IMG/VR virus record: IMGVR_UViG_3300042922_000237
Location: 1 to 26,187 of that record
Reading direction: 5' to 3' (one strand)
Source of the DNA: a virus
Length of the DNA: 26,187 nt
Shown here: one piece after another, positions 8,399 through 16,522 of the stretch
Position numbering within the stretch: position 1 is the stretch's first letter
Layout of the letters: every line of letters begins with the position of its first letter
Notes under the pieces: model-generated
Database searches by the model: none
Seen by the model: only the letters and a program-made list of their open reading frames with translations
Told to the model about the DNA's origin: nothing
Made by a program: the position numbers and the translations under genes

Positions 8399-8426
8399 AA
8401 AGGTGGCTTATGCTGCCTTTATTTTA
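8399..8426 (+). terminator. Hairpin after the tail tube gene
   Basis: AAAGGTGGC (8399-8407) pairs with GCTGCCTTT (8412-8420) through nine base pairs, two of them G-U wobbles, around a TTAT loop. ATTTT follows. This is a weak terminator or mRNA-stabilising hairpin. Confidence 0.55.
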
Positions 8427-8444
8427 ATATAAGGAGAATACAAA

Positions 8445-8906
8445 ATGATTCGTGAAGAATGTAAAGAATTAACACTTTCTGATAGAAAATTTTTAATTGA
8501 AAAATTTGACGCAATGACAGCTCTATATATAGCTTATCAAATTATGAGTCAAATGCTACCGGGTGGGCTTGATAAACAAGTTTCTGGGATGTTACCAAGT
8601 GGCACGCAGGACAGTAGAAAAATGATGACAGAAGAAGAATTTAAATCATTAATGAAAAAATGTCTTAGTGTTTGCTATGAAGATTTACCAGCAGGGCCAG
8701 CGCAAGTAATTCGTGCTAATGGTGGCTGGGGTGTTATGAATATTGAAAAAAATCTAAGCATTGTTTTACCTTTAGTAATTAATGCAATTATGTTTAATGT
8801 ACAAGGTTTTTTCGAAGGAGGGGCATTGACGGAATTGAAAACGAGCCTTGCGGATATCAACCTGCCCGGTGTGTCAATGTCAACGAATTCCTCTACGCCC
8901 CTGTAA
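8445..8906 (+). CDS. Tail assembly chaperone (zero-frame product)
   Basis: A 153-residue, mostly helical protein between the tube and tape-measure regions, the standard place for a tail assembly chaperone. Features are LTLSDRKFLIEKFDAMTALYIAYQIM near the start (residues about 9-34), a charged EEEFKSLMKKC helix and an LPAGPAQVI loop. The zero frame ends at TAA 8904-8906. A slippery T TTT TTC at 8807-8813, which the zero frame reads as TTT TTC, and an open -1 frame beyond it suggest a longer fused product (described separately). Chaperones of this type coat the tape measure during tube polymerisation. Confidence 0.75.
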   Translation: MIREECKELTLSDRKFLIEKFDAMTALYIAYQIMSQMLPGGLDKQVSGMLPSGTQDSRKMMTEEEFKSLMKKCLSVCYEDLPAGPAQVIRANGGWGVMNIEKNLSIVLPLVINAIMFNVQGFFEGGALTELKTSLADINLPGVSMSTNSSTPL

Positions 8907-9043
8907 TGTCTAAGGATTGGTCACAGCACGAAGTCTGGGATAGAACATATAGCTTAGATGATTTGTTAGATTGGCATGAAATGGCGACAGTTAAAGCGGA
9001 AAATCAAAAACGCTTTAATGCAAGTCAGCAACAGGGGGTGTAA
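8813..9043 (+). CDS. -1 frameshift extension of the tail assembly chaperone (GT-like)
   Basis: The -1 frame is open from 8798 to TAA 9041-9043. If ribosomes slip at TTTTTTC (8807-8813), 123 zero-frame residues are joined to 76 more, giving 199 residues. The extension contains CVNVNEFLYAPVMSKDW followed by YSLDDLLDWHEMATVKAENQKR. This recalls small phage proteins, often tagged DUF6889, with an FxxRPV...LxDLxxAxExxxVxxEN pattern. The conserved-looking FLYAPV part lies upstream of the only ATG of this frame (8906, overlapping the zero-frame stop as TAATG), which favours frameshifting over an independent 45-residue gene. Both are possible. Confidence 0.6.
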   Translation, partial: RRRGIDGIENEPCGYQPARCVNVNEFLYAPVMSKDWSQHEVWDRTYSLDDLLDWHEMATVKAENQKRFNASQQQGV

Positions 9044-9046
9044 TAA

Positions 9047-9604
9047 TTGAGTTTTACCTCCATCTTAGGTGGACTATATTCCACTTTAAAAACAGCTGGA
9101 TTGATTGGTAATAATCCAACCGTATATAGTTTTTCTAATATAACAGCTTCAATTTCACATCCGAGCACTGGTGCAATATCTACTAATAATAATGGTATAG
9201 GTTCTCTTGGCATATCAATGCTTACTGAACGAACTACACACGATATATCAGCAGATGGCGGTATATTTATTTTAAAAGTAGATGGAAACAACGGAATAGT
9301 TAATCTGCAAGTACAGCAAACATCTGAATTACATAGATGGCTGTTACAACTTGCAGGTTTTTTAATGACACCAACTATTGATCATAGTACTTGGGCTGAA
9401 ATTAATATGTCAATTCAAGATAATAATATGACTACTTTATACAACTGCACTGGTGGTAGTTTATTAAAAATACCTGATTTAACATTTTCGGCACAAGGGC
9501 AATCCGTAACATGGATTATTTATTTTGCTGATATTACCCTAACAACAACATCTGCATCAACAGATTTATCAAATATCCAAGGAGTTATACGCTCTATCTT
9601 ATAG
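9047..9604 (+). CDS. Second DUF3277-like tail tube paralogue
   Basis: A 185-residue protein with a TTG start 3 nt after the preceding stop. Residues about 27-165 align by eye with the tail tube protein at 7958-8395: YSFS, GIG, ERTxHDxxADG, the QVQQTSxL segment, a WxxxxxxI region and AQGQxxTW all recur in the same order. It adds about 25 residues at the N-terminus and a longer C-terminus. Lying between the chaperone and the tape measure, it may be a tube initiator, a hub adaptor or a minor tube subunit. The homology is seen in the sequence; the role is inference. Confidence 0.75.
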   Translation: MSFTSILGGLYSTLKTAGLIGNNPTVYSFSNITASISHPSTGAISTNNNGIGSLGISMLTERTTHDISADGGIFILKVDGNNGIVNLQVQQTSELHRWLLQLAGFLMTPTIDHSTWAEINMSIQDNNMTTLYNCTGGSLLKIPDLTFSAQGQSVTWIIYFADITLTTTSASTDLSNIQGVIRSIL

Positions 9605-9618
9605 GAAGGAGGTAAATT

Positions 9619-11700
9619 ATGTTAGATGTCATAAAAAGTTATTTAGTATCATTAGGATTTTCGGTTAATGACGCTGAATTTAATAAAGCTACTCAATCAA
9701 TGAATGATTTAAATAAAACTATAACATCCGTAACGGCAGGAATGGCGAAACAATTTGCAGTTGCAGGAACGGAAGTTGTTGGAGTTTTAGCAACAATAAC
9801 AGGAGCTACAGGAGCACTCATAAAAGAGACTGCTGAACTTGATATGCAGTATCAGAAATTTGCACTTCGCATGTGGATGGCGAAAGACTCTGCTAAAGAT
9901 TTACAAGTTACATTAAAGGCTATGGGTGAATCTGTAGAAGACGTTGCATGGATCCCAGAACTTAGACAACAGTATTTCCAACTGATAAATCAGGGAAATG
10001 AAATGAAAACCCCTGGTGATGCCGGAGAACAGCTTAAATATATTAGAAGTATATTGTTTGAGTTTACGCGACTAAAATTAGAAGTTAGTTATGCAGCCGA
10101 ATGGATTAGTTATTATTTAATTAAATATTTGTCAGGGCCACTTGCTAAAATAAAAGAATCTATGCAAGGACTCAATGGTTGGATTGTGCAAAAAATGCCA
10201 GAATGGACAAATAAAGTCGCAAAAGTATTATCAATGATTGTCACTTTATTTATTAACGTCGGAAGATTTATTTACGATGCATTTATGAGCGTAGAAAGGT
10301 TCTTTATGGCATTCCCAAAAGGGTTACGACTTGCATTAGGAGCAATTGCAGCATTAACACTAGCATTTAAAATGAATCCAATATTATTAGCTTTAACAAC
10401 AGCTATATTGCTGATTGACGATTTTTATTCCTATCTTGATGGTCGCAAAAGTTTAAAAATGTTACAACCAGTTTGGGCTAAAATTATAGAATGGTCAAAA
10501 GATTTTAATAAATTAATTATTGATAATAAAGAAAATTTAAGTGATTTATGGAATGAATTTTTAAAATCAGCAACTTATAAAAATATGATTGATGCGCTTA
10601 AGAATTCATTTGAAGCTTTAAAAGAAGGATTATTAGCACTAAAAGAAATTTTTGACGAATTTATGATTGATTTAGGGAAAAGCATAGAGAAAAAAGGCTT
10701 AATACCTGAATTTAAAATGTTTATGCAAACAACATCTCAAGCCGTTGATGATGTTGCTGAATCAATAAAAAAATTAATGATACAATTACATCTTTTATCG
10801 AACGATACTCAAACTAAAAGTTTTATGCAATGGTTTTCAGATGAGATTGCTAAAATAGCTAAAAATACAATGATTTTAGGCGAAGTTTTAAGTCATGTAT
10901 TTTCTGCCGTAGCGAAAGCTGCCGTTGGCGATGTTAAAGGCGCAACTAAAGAAATGACTCAAGCAATGGTAGGAGTAGTTAGATACACTGGTGAAAATAA
11001 AGATTCTATGTTTTTGATTAATACCGATAATGGCGGAATAACAAACGATGCTGCCGGGCGTGATTTACTTCGAAGAAAAATTGCTCAACAAGAATCGCAT
11101 GGTGATCCACAAGCATTAAGTTATGATGAAGCTCATTTCGGCAAATATCAATTTGGACAAAGTACATGGGATAGTGCCGCTAGTGATGCTAATAGACCAG
11201 ACTTAGTGGGAATTGACCCAAGAAACGTAAGTGAATCCGATCAAGATTTAGTTGCTCAAACATATATAAATGAATTAATGGATAAGTTTGGCGGTGATGC
11301 TGCACGAGTTGCAGGATCTTGGTATGCCGGTGAAGGTTCTGGGGAATGGTCAGAAGCAGCTAGAAATAGAAAGCAAGTAAGTGACAATGGTTTAGTCGGT
11401 CCTAGTGTAAATGAATATGCAATGGGCGTTCTTAAACAGCAACCAACTATGATGTCATATACAGGCATGGCACAAAATGGCATGAGCACTCTAGCTGGTT
11501 CATATGCCCAACCAATGCAAAATATATATAATACTTCTGCTGGCGAAGGTAATGTAATAATTGAAAGCATTAACTTATCATTTGGCGGAACAAATGCTAC
11601 AGTCGCAGAAATTCAACAGGCAACAATTGCAGGTGTCCAACAAGCAACTGGTAAACAAGTAGCACGTCAAACACGTGACATGCAAGGGGTGTTTGCATGA
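9619..11700 (+). CDS. Tail tape measure protein with lysozyme-like transglycosylase domain
   Basis: A 693-residue protein. The N-terminus is coiled-coil-like (about residues 1-60). Hydrophobic segments at about 205-225 and 235-270 are typical of tape measures and may enter the membrane during injection. Long charged helices follow (about 285-440). Residues about 480-600 form a lytic-transglycosylase-like domain: QQESHGDP with candidate catalytic Glu492, GKYQFGQSTW (about 508-517) and an AGSWYAGEG segment. The protein sets tail length and the enzyme domain would open peptidoglycan during infection. At about 1.5 angstroms per residue, 693 residues suggest a tail near 100 nm. It overlaps the next gene by 4 nt. 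Confidence 0.88.
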   Translation: MLDVIKSYLVSLGFSVNDAEFNKATQSMNDLNKTITSVTAGMAKQFAVAGTEVVGVLATITGATGALIKETAELDMQYQKFALRMWMAKDSAKDLQVTLKAMGESVEDVAWIPELRQQYFQLINQGNEMKTPGDAGEQLKYIRSILFEFTRLKLEVSYAAEWISYYLIKYLSGPLAKIKESMQGLNGWIVQKMPEWTNKVAKVLSMIVTLFINVGRFIYDAFMSVERFFMAFPKGLRLALGAIAALTLAFKMNPILLALTTAILLIDDFYSYLDGRKSLKMLQPVWAKIIEWSKDFNKLIIDNKENLSDLWNEFLKSATYKNMIDALKNSFEALKEGLLALKEIFDEFMIDLGKSIEKKGLIPEFKMFMQTTSQAVDDVAESIKKLMIQLHLLSNDTQTKSFMQWFSDEIAKIAKNTMILGEVLSHVFSAVAKAAVGDVKGATKEMTQAMVGVVRYTGENKDSMFLINTDNGGITNDAAGRDLLRRKIAQQESHGDPQALSYDEAHFGKYQFGQSTWDSAASDANRPDLVGIDPRNVSESDQDLVAQTYINELMDKFGGDAARVAGSWYAGEGSGEWSEAARNRKQVSDNGLVGPSVNEYAMGVLKQQPTMMSYTGMAQNGMSTLAGSYAQPMQNIYNTSAGEGNVIIESINLSFGGTNATVAEIQQATIAGVQQATGKQVARQTRDMQGVFA

Positions 11701-12359
11701 ATTTAGCTAATGTATGGACGTTATACAATAACATTCGCAGTATTACATCATCTACTAGTCTAGTTGCAGGCGCAACACAACCTTGGACACCTACACAATG
11801 GGCGCAATTATCATCTAAAGACCTTGTCTATTTAAAAACCAACAAATCTAATATTGGCGGTTTATTTTTTGATGCGGTTTTTCACGAAGAAACAGTCAAT
11901 AGTATTAAAATTACAGATCATCCAGTCCAAAACGGTAGCAATATTGTTGACCATTCATATGTACAACCAACTACATTAACAATGGATATTGGTGTTTCTG
12001 ATTCTATGGGTAGTATCCTTGATGGACAATTTGCAGGAAGTTATACTAAGTCTGTTTCAGCTTATCAGATGTTACTTGCTTTACAACAATCACGAATACC
12101 TATCGAAGTTCATACACGATTAAATCATTATTATAATATGCTAATTGAGCAAATTACTGCACCTGATGATTATAAGACTTTGCATGGATTAAAATGCTCT
12201 GTACAGATGAAAGAAATTTTTGTAGTTGAAGTTAGTACAACAACCGTTTCAGCAAGAGCACAGACTAGTGGCGGCTCGTCAGGTGGTACAGCTCAACCAG
12301 TACAAGCAACTGGTTCTATATTGGCAGAAGCAAGCGAAGCGGCAACGGGGAGTAATTAA
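11697..12359 (+). CDS. Dit-like baseplate protein
   Basis: A 220-residue protein starting inside the tape-measure stop (ATGA). Its core reads GGLFFDAVFHEETVNSIKIT, then DHPVQNGSNIVDHSYVQPT (about residues 54-92) and a TLTMDIGVSDSMGS stretch, matching the N-terminal domain of Dit-like baseplate proteins. A helical YQMLLALQQSRIPIEVHTRL region follows. The last 35 residues are low-complexity Ser/Gly/Ala. It should form the ring where the tail tube meets the baseplate. Confidence 0.75.
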   Translation: MNLANVWTLYNNIRSITSSTSLVAGATQPWTPTQWAQLSSKDLVYLKTNKSNIGGLFFDAVFHEETVNSIKITDHPVQNGSNIVDHSYVQPTTLTMDIGVSDSMGSILDGQFAGSYTKSVSAYQMLLALQQSRIPIEVHTRLNHYYNMLIEQITAPDDYKTLHGLKCSVQMKEIFVVEVSTTTVSARAQTSGGSSGGTAQPVQATGSILAEASEAATGSN

Positions 12360-12361
12360 TT

Positions 12362-12691
12362 ATGTATCAAATTATACCATTAACAAACGATCCAAACAAA
12401 ACAATACAGACAACAGTCGAAGTTAATAATGCAAATATTACATTAAAATTATTCTTTCATTATAATGAAATGGCGAATTATTGGTGTATGAGTATAACGA
12501 ATTCAAACAATACATTGTTAATTGATTCATTGCCACTTGTAACTGGTGTTTATCCATCTGCAAACATTTTAGGGCAATATAGTTACCTTGGCATTGGTAG
12601 CGCATATCTGATAAAAATAACTCAAAGCACTCTTGATTATCCAGACGATAACACTTTAGGAACTACTTTTCAATTAGTGTGGTCGTCATGA
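12362..12691 (+). CDS. Baseplate plug protein, Pam3 gp18-like
   Basis: A 109-residue beta protein. The start, MYQIIPLTNDPNKTIQTTVE, and the FHYNEMANYWCMSITN segment (about residues 32-47), plus LIDSLPLVTGVYPSANIL, resemble the small baseplate plug family described from cyanophage Pam3 (gp18-like). It begins 2 nt after the Dit-like gene and overlaps the next gene at ATGA, so it is part of the tightly coupled baseplate cluster. Confidence 0.72.
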   Translation: MYQIIPLTNDPNKTIQTTVEVNNANITLKLFFHYNEMANYWCMSITNSNNTLLIDSLPLVTGVYPSANILGQYSYLGIGSAYLIKITQSTLDYPDDNTLGTTFQLVWSS

Positions 12692-13623
12692 GCAATTTTC
12701 TATATGGACGTAAATATCAAATATTAGTTGCTAAATCAGATGGTACTGCTTTAGATGTTTCCAATTTAAGATGCACATTTAGAATTGAAAAAACATATCA
12801 TTCAGTTGCAAATTATTCCGAAATAACTATTTATAATCTATCAGCAGAAACCGAAGGAACAATTATCAATGAATACAATCGTGTAATCGTAAATGCAGGA
12901 TATCGAGGTACTGATGCAAATGATAATCCAAAACAATATGGGAAAATATTTGATGGAAATATAATTCAAGTTCTAAGAGATAAGGACGATAATAATGTTG
13001 ATTACAGATTAACGTTACATTGTGGTGATGGCGATAATTTTCTTAATAGCAATTTTATAAAAATGACAATGAATGCAGGAGCTACACATAGACAAGCAAT
13101 TGAAAACATTGCAACTGTAGCAACTGTACCAACTAATATTGCTAAAATTACACCGGATTTAAATCCTATATCTCTTCCACGTGGCAAGGTATTTTTTGGA
13201 GCACCTAAGAAATATTTACGTGAAATAGCATCTGATAACAACGCAAGTTTCTGGGTTGATAATGGTGAAATTCACGTTGAAAAAACTACAGATACAGCAG
13301 GTGAAGCTGTTGTAGTTACTCCAACAACAGGCCTAATTGGCACTCCTCAAATGGTGCAAGATGGTATAACAATTAAGATGTTGTTAAATGCAAATATAGG
13401 CTTAATGAGTATGATTAAACTTGATAATTCAAATATTCGTCAAATGAAACAACAGATAGGTCAAGTGCCTGTTATGTTAGATCAAGACGGACAATATCAA
13501 GCCTATAAAATCGTGCATGAAGGTGATACTAGAGGTCAAAACTGGTACACAGAAATAACAGGTGTTTCAAGATATGGGAAAATACCAATTATGCTTGCGG
13601 CAGGTAATCAAAATGCACATTAA
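12688..13623 (+). CDS. Baseplate hub protein (gp27/protein D-like)
   Basis: A 311-residue protein counted from ATG 12688, chosen because it overlaps the previous stop as ATGA. An in-frame GTG at 12679 is a weaker option. Features include LYGRKYQILVAKSDG at the start, LRCTFRIEKTYHSVANYSEITIYNLS (about residues 21-46), a KIFDGNIIQV strand, and the ASFWVDNGEIHV region typical of hub proteins of the gp27/D type. It would form the trimeric hub to which the spike (next gene) attaches. Confidence 0.75.
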   Translation: MSNFLYGRKYQILVAKSDGTALDVSNLRCTFRIEKTYHSVANYSEITIYNLSAETEGTIINEYNRVIVNAGYRGTDANDNPKQYGKIFDGNIIQVLRDKDDNNVDYRLTLHCGDGDNFLNSNFIKMTMNAGATHRQAIENIATVATVPTNIAKITPDLNPISLPRGKVFFGAPKKYLREIASDNNASFWVDNGEIHVEKTTDTAGEAVVVTPTTGLIGTPQMVQDGITIKMLLNANIGLMSMIKLDNSNIRQMKQQIGQVPVMLDQDGQYQAYKIVHEGDTRGQNWYTEITGVSRYGKIPIMLAAGNQNAH

Positions 13624-13635
13624 GAAGGTGTTTGA

Positions 13636-14238
13636 ATGCTAACAATAGCACAGCGATTAGAGAATGAAAATGAAATGCAACGGCTATCTATTGAGGATTA
13701 TTTAAAAAATCTTCGTGTTGCATGTCCTGGAATTATACAAAGTTATGATGAATCAGCGCAAACAGTTACAGTGTTACCAGCAATTAAAGATAAAATAAAA
13801 ATCAATGGCAATGTTTCAGACGAAGCATTGCCGTTATTAGTTGATGTACCTGTTTACTTTCCTTCTGGTGGTGGTTATTCGTTAACATTTCCGATTGTTG
13901 CAGGTGATGAATGCTTGGTAGTATTTGCTGATTCGTGCATTGATGCATGGTGGCAATCCAGCGGTGTTCAAAACCAACTTGATAAGAGAAGACATGACTT
14001 GTCAGATGGATTTGCATTTGTAGGCTTTAAAAGTAAACCTAACGCAGTACCAGCAGGGGCAGGAACAACTTTACAAGGATCATCTGGAAGTATAAATTTC
14101 AACGGTGGAACAATCACAATAACGGATGCAAATGTAATTATAAATTCAAGTAATGTAACAATAGCTGGTAAAGATTTTTTGTCACATACACATGGTGGAG
14201 TACAGCCGGGCGGCGGTAATACTGGTGGCGTATCATGA
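13636..14238 (+). CDS. Membrane-puncturing spike protein, Gp138 family
   Basis: A 200-residue protein. Residues about 15-130 resemble the Gp138 N-terminal OB-type domain (RVACPGIIQSYDESAQTVTV, VPVYFPSGGGYSLTFPIVAGD, and a WWQSSG motif). Residues about 145-180 are a beta-helical stalk with alternating residues. The tip has a SHTHGGVQPGGGNTGG motif whose HTH histidines could bind a metal ion, as in other spike tips. It pierces the outer cell layers upon sheath contraction. It overlaps the next gene by 4 nt. Confidence 0.82.
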   Translation: MLTIAQRLENENEMQRLSIEDYLKNLRVACPGIIQSYDESAQTVTVLPAIKDKIKINGNVSDEALPLLVDVPVYFPSGGGYSLTFPIVAGDECLVVFADSCIDAWWQSSGVQNQLDKRRHDLSDGFAFVGFKSKPNAVPAGAGTTLQGSSGSINFNGGTITITDANVIINSSNVTIAGKDFLSHTHGGVQPGGGNTGGVS

Positions 14239-14615
14239 GTATGAAATATAGAATGCTATCACCCACAACAAATGGAGCAGGTTCAGGAGATTATAGTTTT
14301 GGTAATGGATTAAGTAATTTTGTTACAGAAGTAAACGCAGTAGCACAAGCCGTATATACTCGTTTATATCTACTCTACGGTGAATGGTGGGAAAATGCAG
14401 AGGATGGTTTACCGTTTTGGCAAAAAATTATTGGTGTGTCTGGTAAACCACAAAATATTGCAGCAATTGATTTGATTTTTCAAACTAGAATATCAGAAAC
14501 AAAAGGCGTTAAAAGCATTGTGAATTATAGTAGTACATGGGATTCTCAAACAAGAAAATATAGTTTTACATGCACTATTGACACAGATTACGGAACTACT
14601 ACATTAACAATTTAA
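14235..14615 (+). CDS. Baseplate wedge protein, gp25/W-like
   Basis: A 126-residue protein. The start MKYRMLSPTTNGAGSGDYSFG, the AVAQAVYTRLYLLYGEWWEN segment (about residues 35-54), DGLPFWQKIIG, and IDLIFQTRISETKGVKSI match the GPW/gp25-like wedge proteins. They anchor and initiate the sheath at the baseplate. It starts in the spike gene's stop (ATGA). A terminator-like hairpin follows it. Confidence 0.8.
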   Translation: MSMKYRMLSPTTNGAGSGDYSFGNGLSNFVTEVNAVAQAVYTRLYLLYGEWWENAEDGLPFWQKIIGVSGKPQNIAAIDLIFQTRISETKGVKSIVNYSSTWDSQTRKYSFTCTIDTDYGTTTLTI

Positions 14616-14630
14616 TTTATAACATTTTTA

Positions 14631-14659
14631 AAACTGATCAATTAGATCAGTTTATTTTT
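14631..14659 (+). terminator. Terminator-like hairpin in the baseplate cluster
   Basis: AAACTGATC (14631-14639) and GATCAGTTT (14645-14653) form a perfect 9-bp stem with a 5-nt loop, followed by A and five T. It separates the wedge gp25-like gene from the J-like gene. Confidence 0.7.
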
Positions 14660-14681
14660 ATGCCCTAAGGAGGTGTAAATT

Positions 14682-15860
14682 TTGTCATATACAGCACCTA
14701 CAATAACATCCGCAGGATTAACAATACCGTTATATAGTGACGTATTAGCAGATTTAATTGAACTTGCAAAATCCATTTATGGTGATGATATCTATTTAGG
14801 ACAAGATAGCTTAGATTATCAATTTATTAGTATCTTTGCGCTTAAACTAACAGATGCATATAATACAGCTCAATTAATTTATAACAACAGAAGTCCATCT
14901 ACTGCAATTGGTAGCGCACTTGATGGAATAGTAAAAATAAATGGACTAGAACGCAAATCAGCTTCATATTCAACTTGTCAAGTAACCTTAACAGGGACTT
15001 ATGGGACTACTATAACAGGCGGTATAGTTGCTGACGTTGCAGGTAATTCATGGTCATTACCAACCCCAATAACAATTCCGATTGGCGGAACATTAACAGT
15101 ATCGGCTACATGTCAAACGCTCGGTGCAATTACGGCAACGATTGGGCAAATATCAACGATATCAACACCGACGCAGGGATGGACTTCTGTTACTAATTCA
15201 ATTCCGGCAGTTGCAGGACAGGCGGCAGAAGTTGACTCGCAATTACGATCAAGACAAGCAATTAGCACACAATTACCATCACAATCATTGCTAGGCGGAA
15301 CAATCGCAGGAATCGCAGGTATAGCTGATGTAGTAAGATATAAAGTTTATGAAAACGATACAGATGCAACAGATTCAAATGGCATACCTTCACATTCGAT
15401 ATGCGTCGTAGTTGAAGGTGGAACTGACTCAGATATTGCAAGCGAAATATATTATCGTAAAAATGGCGGTTGTGGTGTGTATGGAACAACTTCTATAAAT
15501 GTTGCCGATCCAACTTATGATACTACAACAACGATAAAATTCTATCGCCCAACATATGTTCCAATATTTGCGACATTAGGCGTACATCCATTAGCAGGTT
15601 ACACAACAGCAAATACAACAGCAATTCAAACGGCAATTACAAATTATTTAAATAGTTTAGCTATTGGCGAAGAACTAACAATTTCCGCATTATGGGGTGT
15701 GGCTATGGCGACAATGCCAGATATGACTAATCCAGTATTTTCATTAAAAACAGTAGTCGCAGGTACTGCAATAGGAAGTCAGACAACATCTGATATAGTA
15801 ATTGCTTTTAATGCTGTGACGCAAGGAGTAACGGCAAATGTCGTTATTAATTTAGTATGA
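14682..15860 (+). CDS. Baseplate J-like wedge protein
   Basis: A 392-residue protein with a TTG start 6 nt after AAGGAGGTG (14667-14675). The helical N-terminus (SDVLADLIELAKSIYG, residues about 19-34, and LDYQFISIFALKLTDAYN) followed by ALDGIVKINGLERKSAS is typical of Baseplate_J (P2 gpJ/T4 gp6-like) proteins. The middle is beta-rich. A LRSRQAISTQLPSQSLLGG helix and a SICVVVEGG strand follow, as in the family. With gp25-like and DUF2612 proteins it should form the baseplate wedge. Its stop overlaps the next start (ATGA). Confidence 0.85.
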   Translation: MSYTAPTITSAGLTIPLYSDVLADLIELAKSIYGDDIYLGQDSLDYQFISIFALKLTDAYNTAQLIYNNRSPSTAIGSALDGIVKINGLERKSASYSTCQVTLTGTYGTTITGGIVADVAGNSWSLPTPITIPIGGTLTVSATCQTLGAITATIGQISTISTPTQGWTSVTNSIPAVAGQAAEVDSQLRSRQAISTQLPSQSLLGGTIAGIAGIADVVRYKVYENDTDATDSNGIPSHSICVVVEGGTDSDIASEIYYRKNGGCGVYGTTSINVADPTYDTTTTIKFYRPTYVPIFATLGVHPLAGYTTANTTAIQTAITNYLNSLAIGEELTISALWGVAMATMPDMTNPVFSLKTVVAGTAIGSQTTSDIVIAFNAVTQGVTANVVINLV

Positions 15861-16507
15861 GTAAACCATTAGATTATTATTTAGGATTAGTCACTTCTGA
15901 ATATCAAAATTCGCCAAAATTCTTAGCGTGGCTACAAGGATTTATAGAACATATATCTGATGCAACAACTGTTTTGGATAGCATGGATGCTTGCTTTGAT
16001 ATTGATATAGCTGTAGGCAATCAACTCGACATATTAGGAGTTATTACCGGACAAGATCGACAAGTAAACTTTCAACCAACAAATGGCGGTTCGCCTATTC
16101 TTGATGATGATAATTATAGGATTTTATTGAAAGCAAAAATTTTAAAAAATCAATGGAATGGTTTAAATCAATCTATCGCTGAGTTGTGGAAAATATTATT
16201 ACCACAAACTACAATTTTAGTACAAGACAATTTAGATATGACAGAAAATGTTTATATTGGCGGTGATTTAAATCAAACTATACGCGATTTAATTCGGAAT
16301 GGATATATCGTTCCAAAGCCACAGGGAGTTAGAATAAATTATTTTTATTTTGGTGGTGCTCCATTCTTTGGCTTTGATTTAGATAATGGTTATATAGCTG
16401 GTTTTGATAAAGGTTCATGGGTTCACGATAACGATCCTAAAGCGTTCGGTTTTGATTTAGATAATAGTATTATTTCAGGACTTGACACAGGGGCATGGGC
16501 AGATTAA
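15857..16507 (+). CDS. DUF2612 baseplate wedge protein (tail protein I-like)
   Basis: A 216-residue protein. Residues about 1-155 match the DUF2612 pattern: KFLAWLQGFIEHISDATTVLD, a GNQLDILGVITGQDR motif (about 55-68) and DDDNYRILLKAKILKNQWNG. It is the likely equivalent of P2 gpI. The C-terminus has a duplicated unit, FGFDLDN at 171-177 and again at 197-203, each followed by an I-x-G-x-D-x-G-x-W pattern. This may dock the fibre encoded next. Confidence 0.8.
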   Translation: MSKPLDYYLGLVTSEYQNSPKFLAWLQGFIEHISDATTVLDSMDACFDIDIAVGNQLDILGVITGQDRQVNFQPTNGGSPILDDDNYRILLKAKILKNQWNGLNQSIAELWKILLPQTTILVQDNLDMTENVYIGGDLNQTIRDLIRNGYIVPKPQGVRINYFYFGGAPFFGFDLDNGYIAGFDKGSWVHDNDPKAFGFDLDNSIISGLDTGAWAD

Positions 16508-16522
16508 CTAAGGAGGGATATT

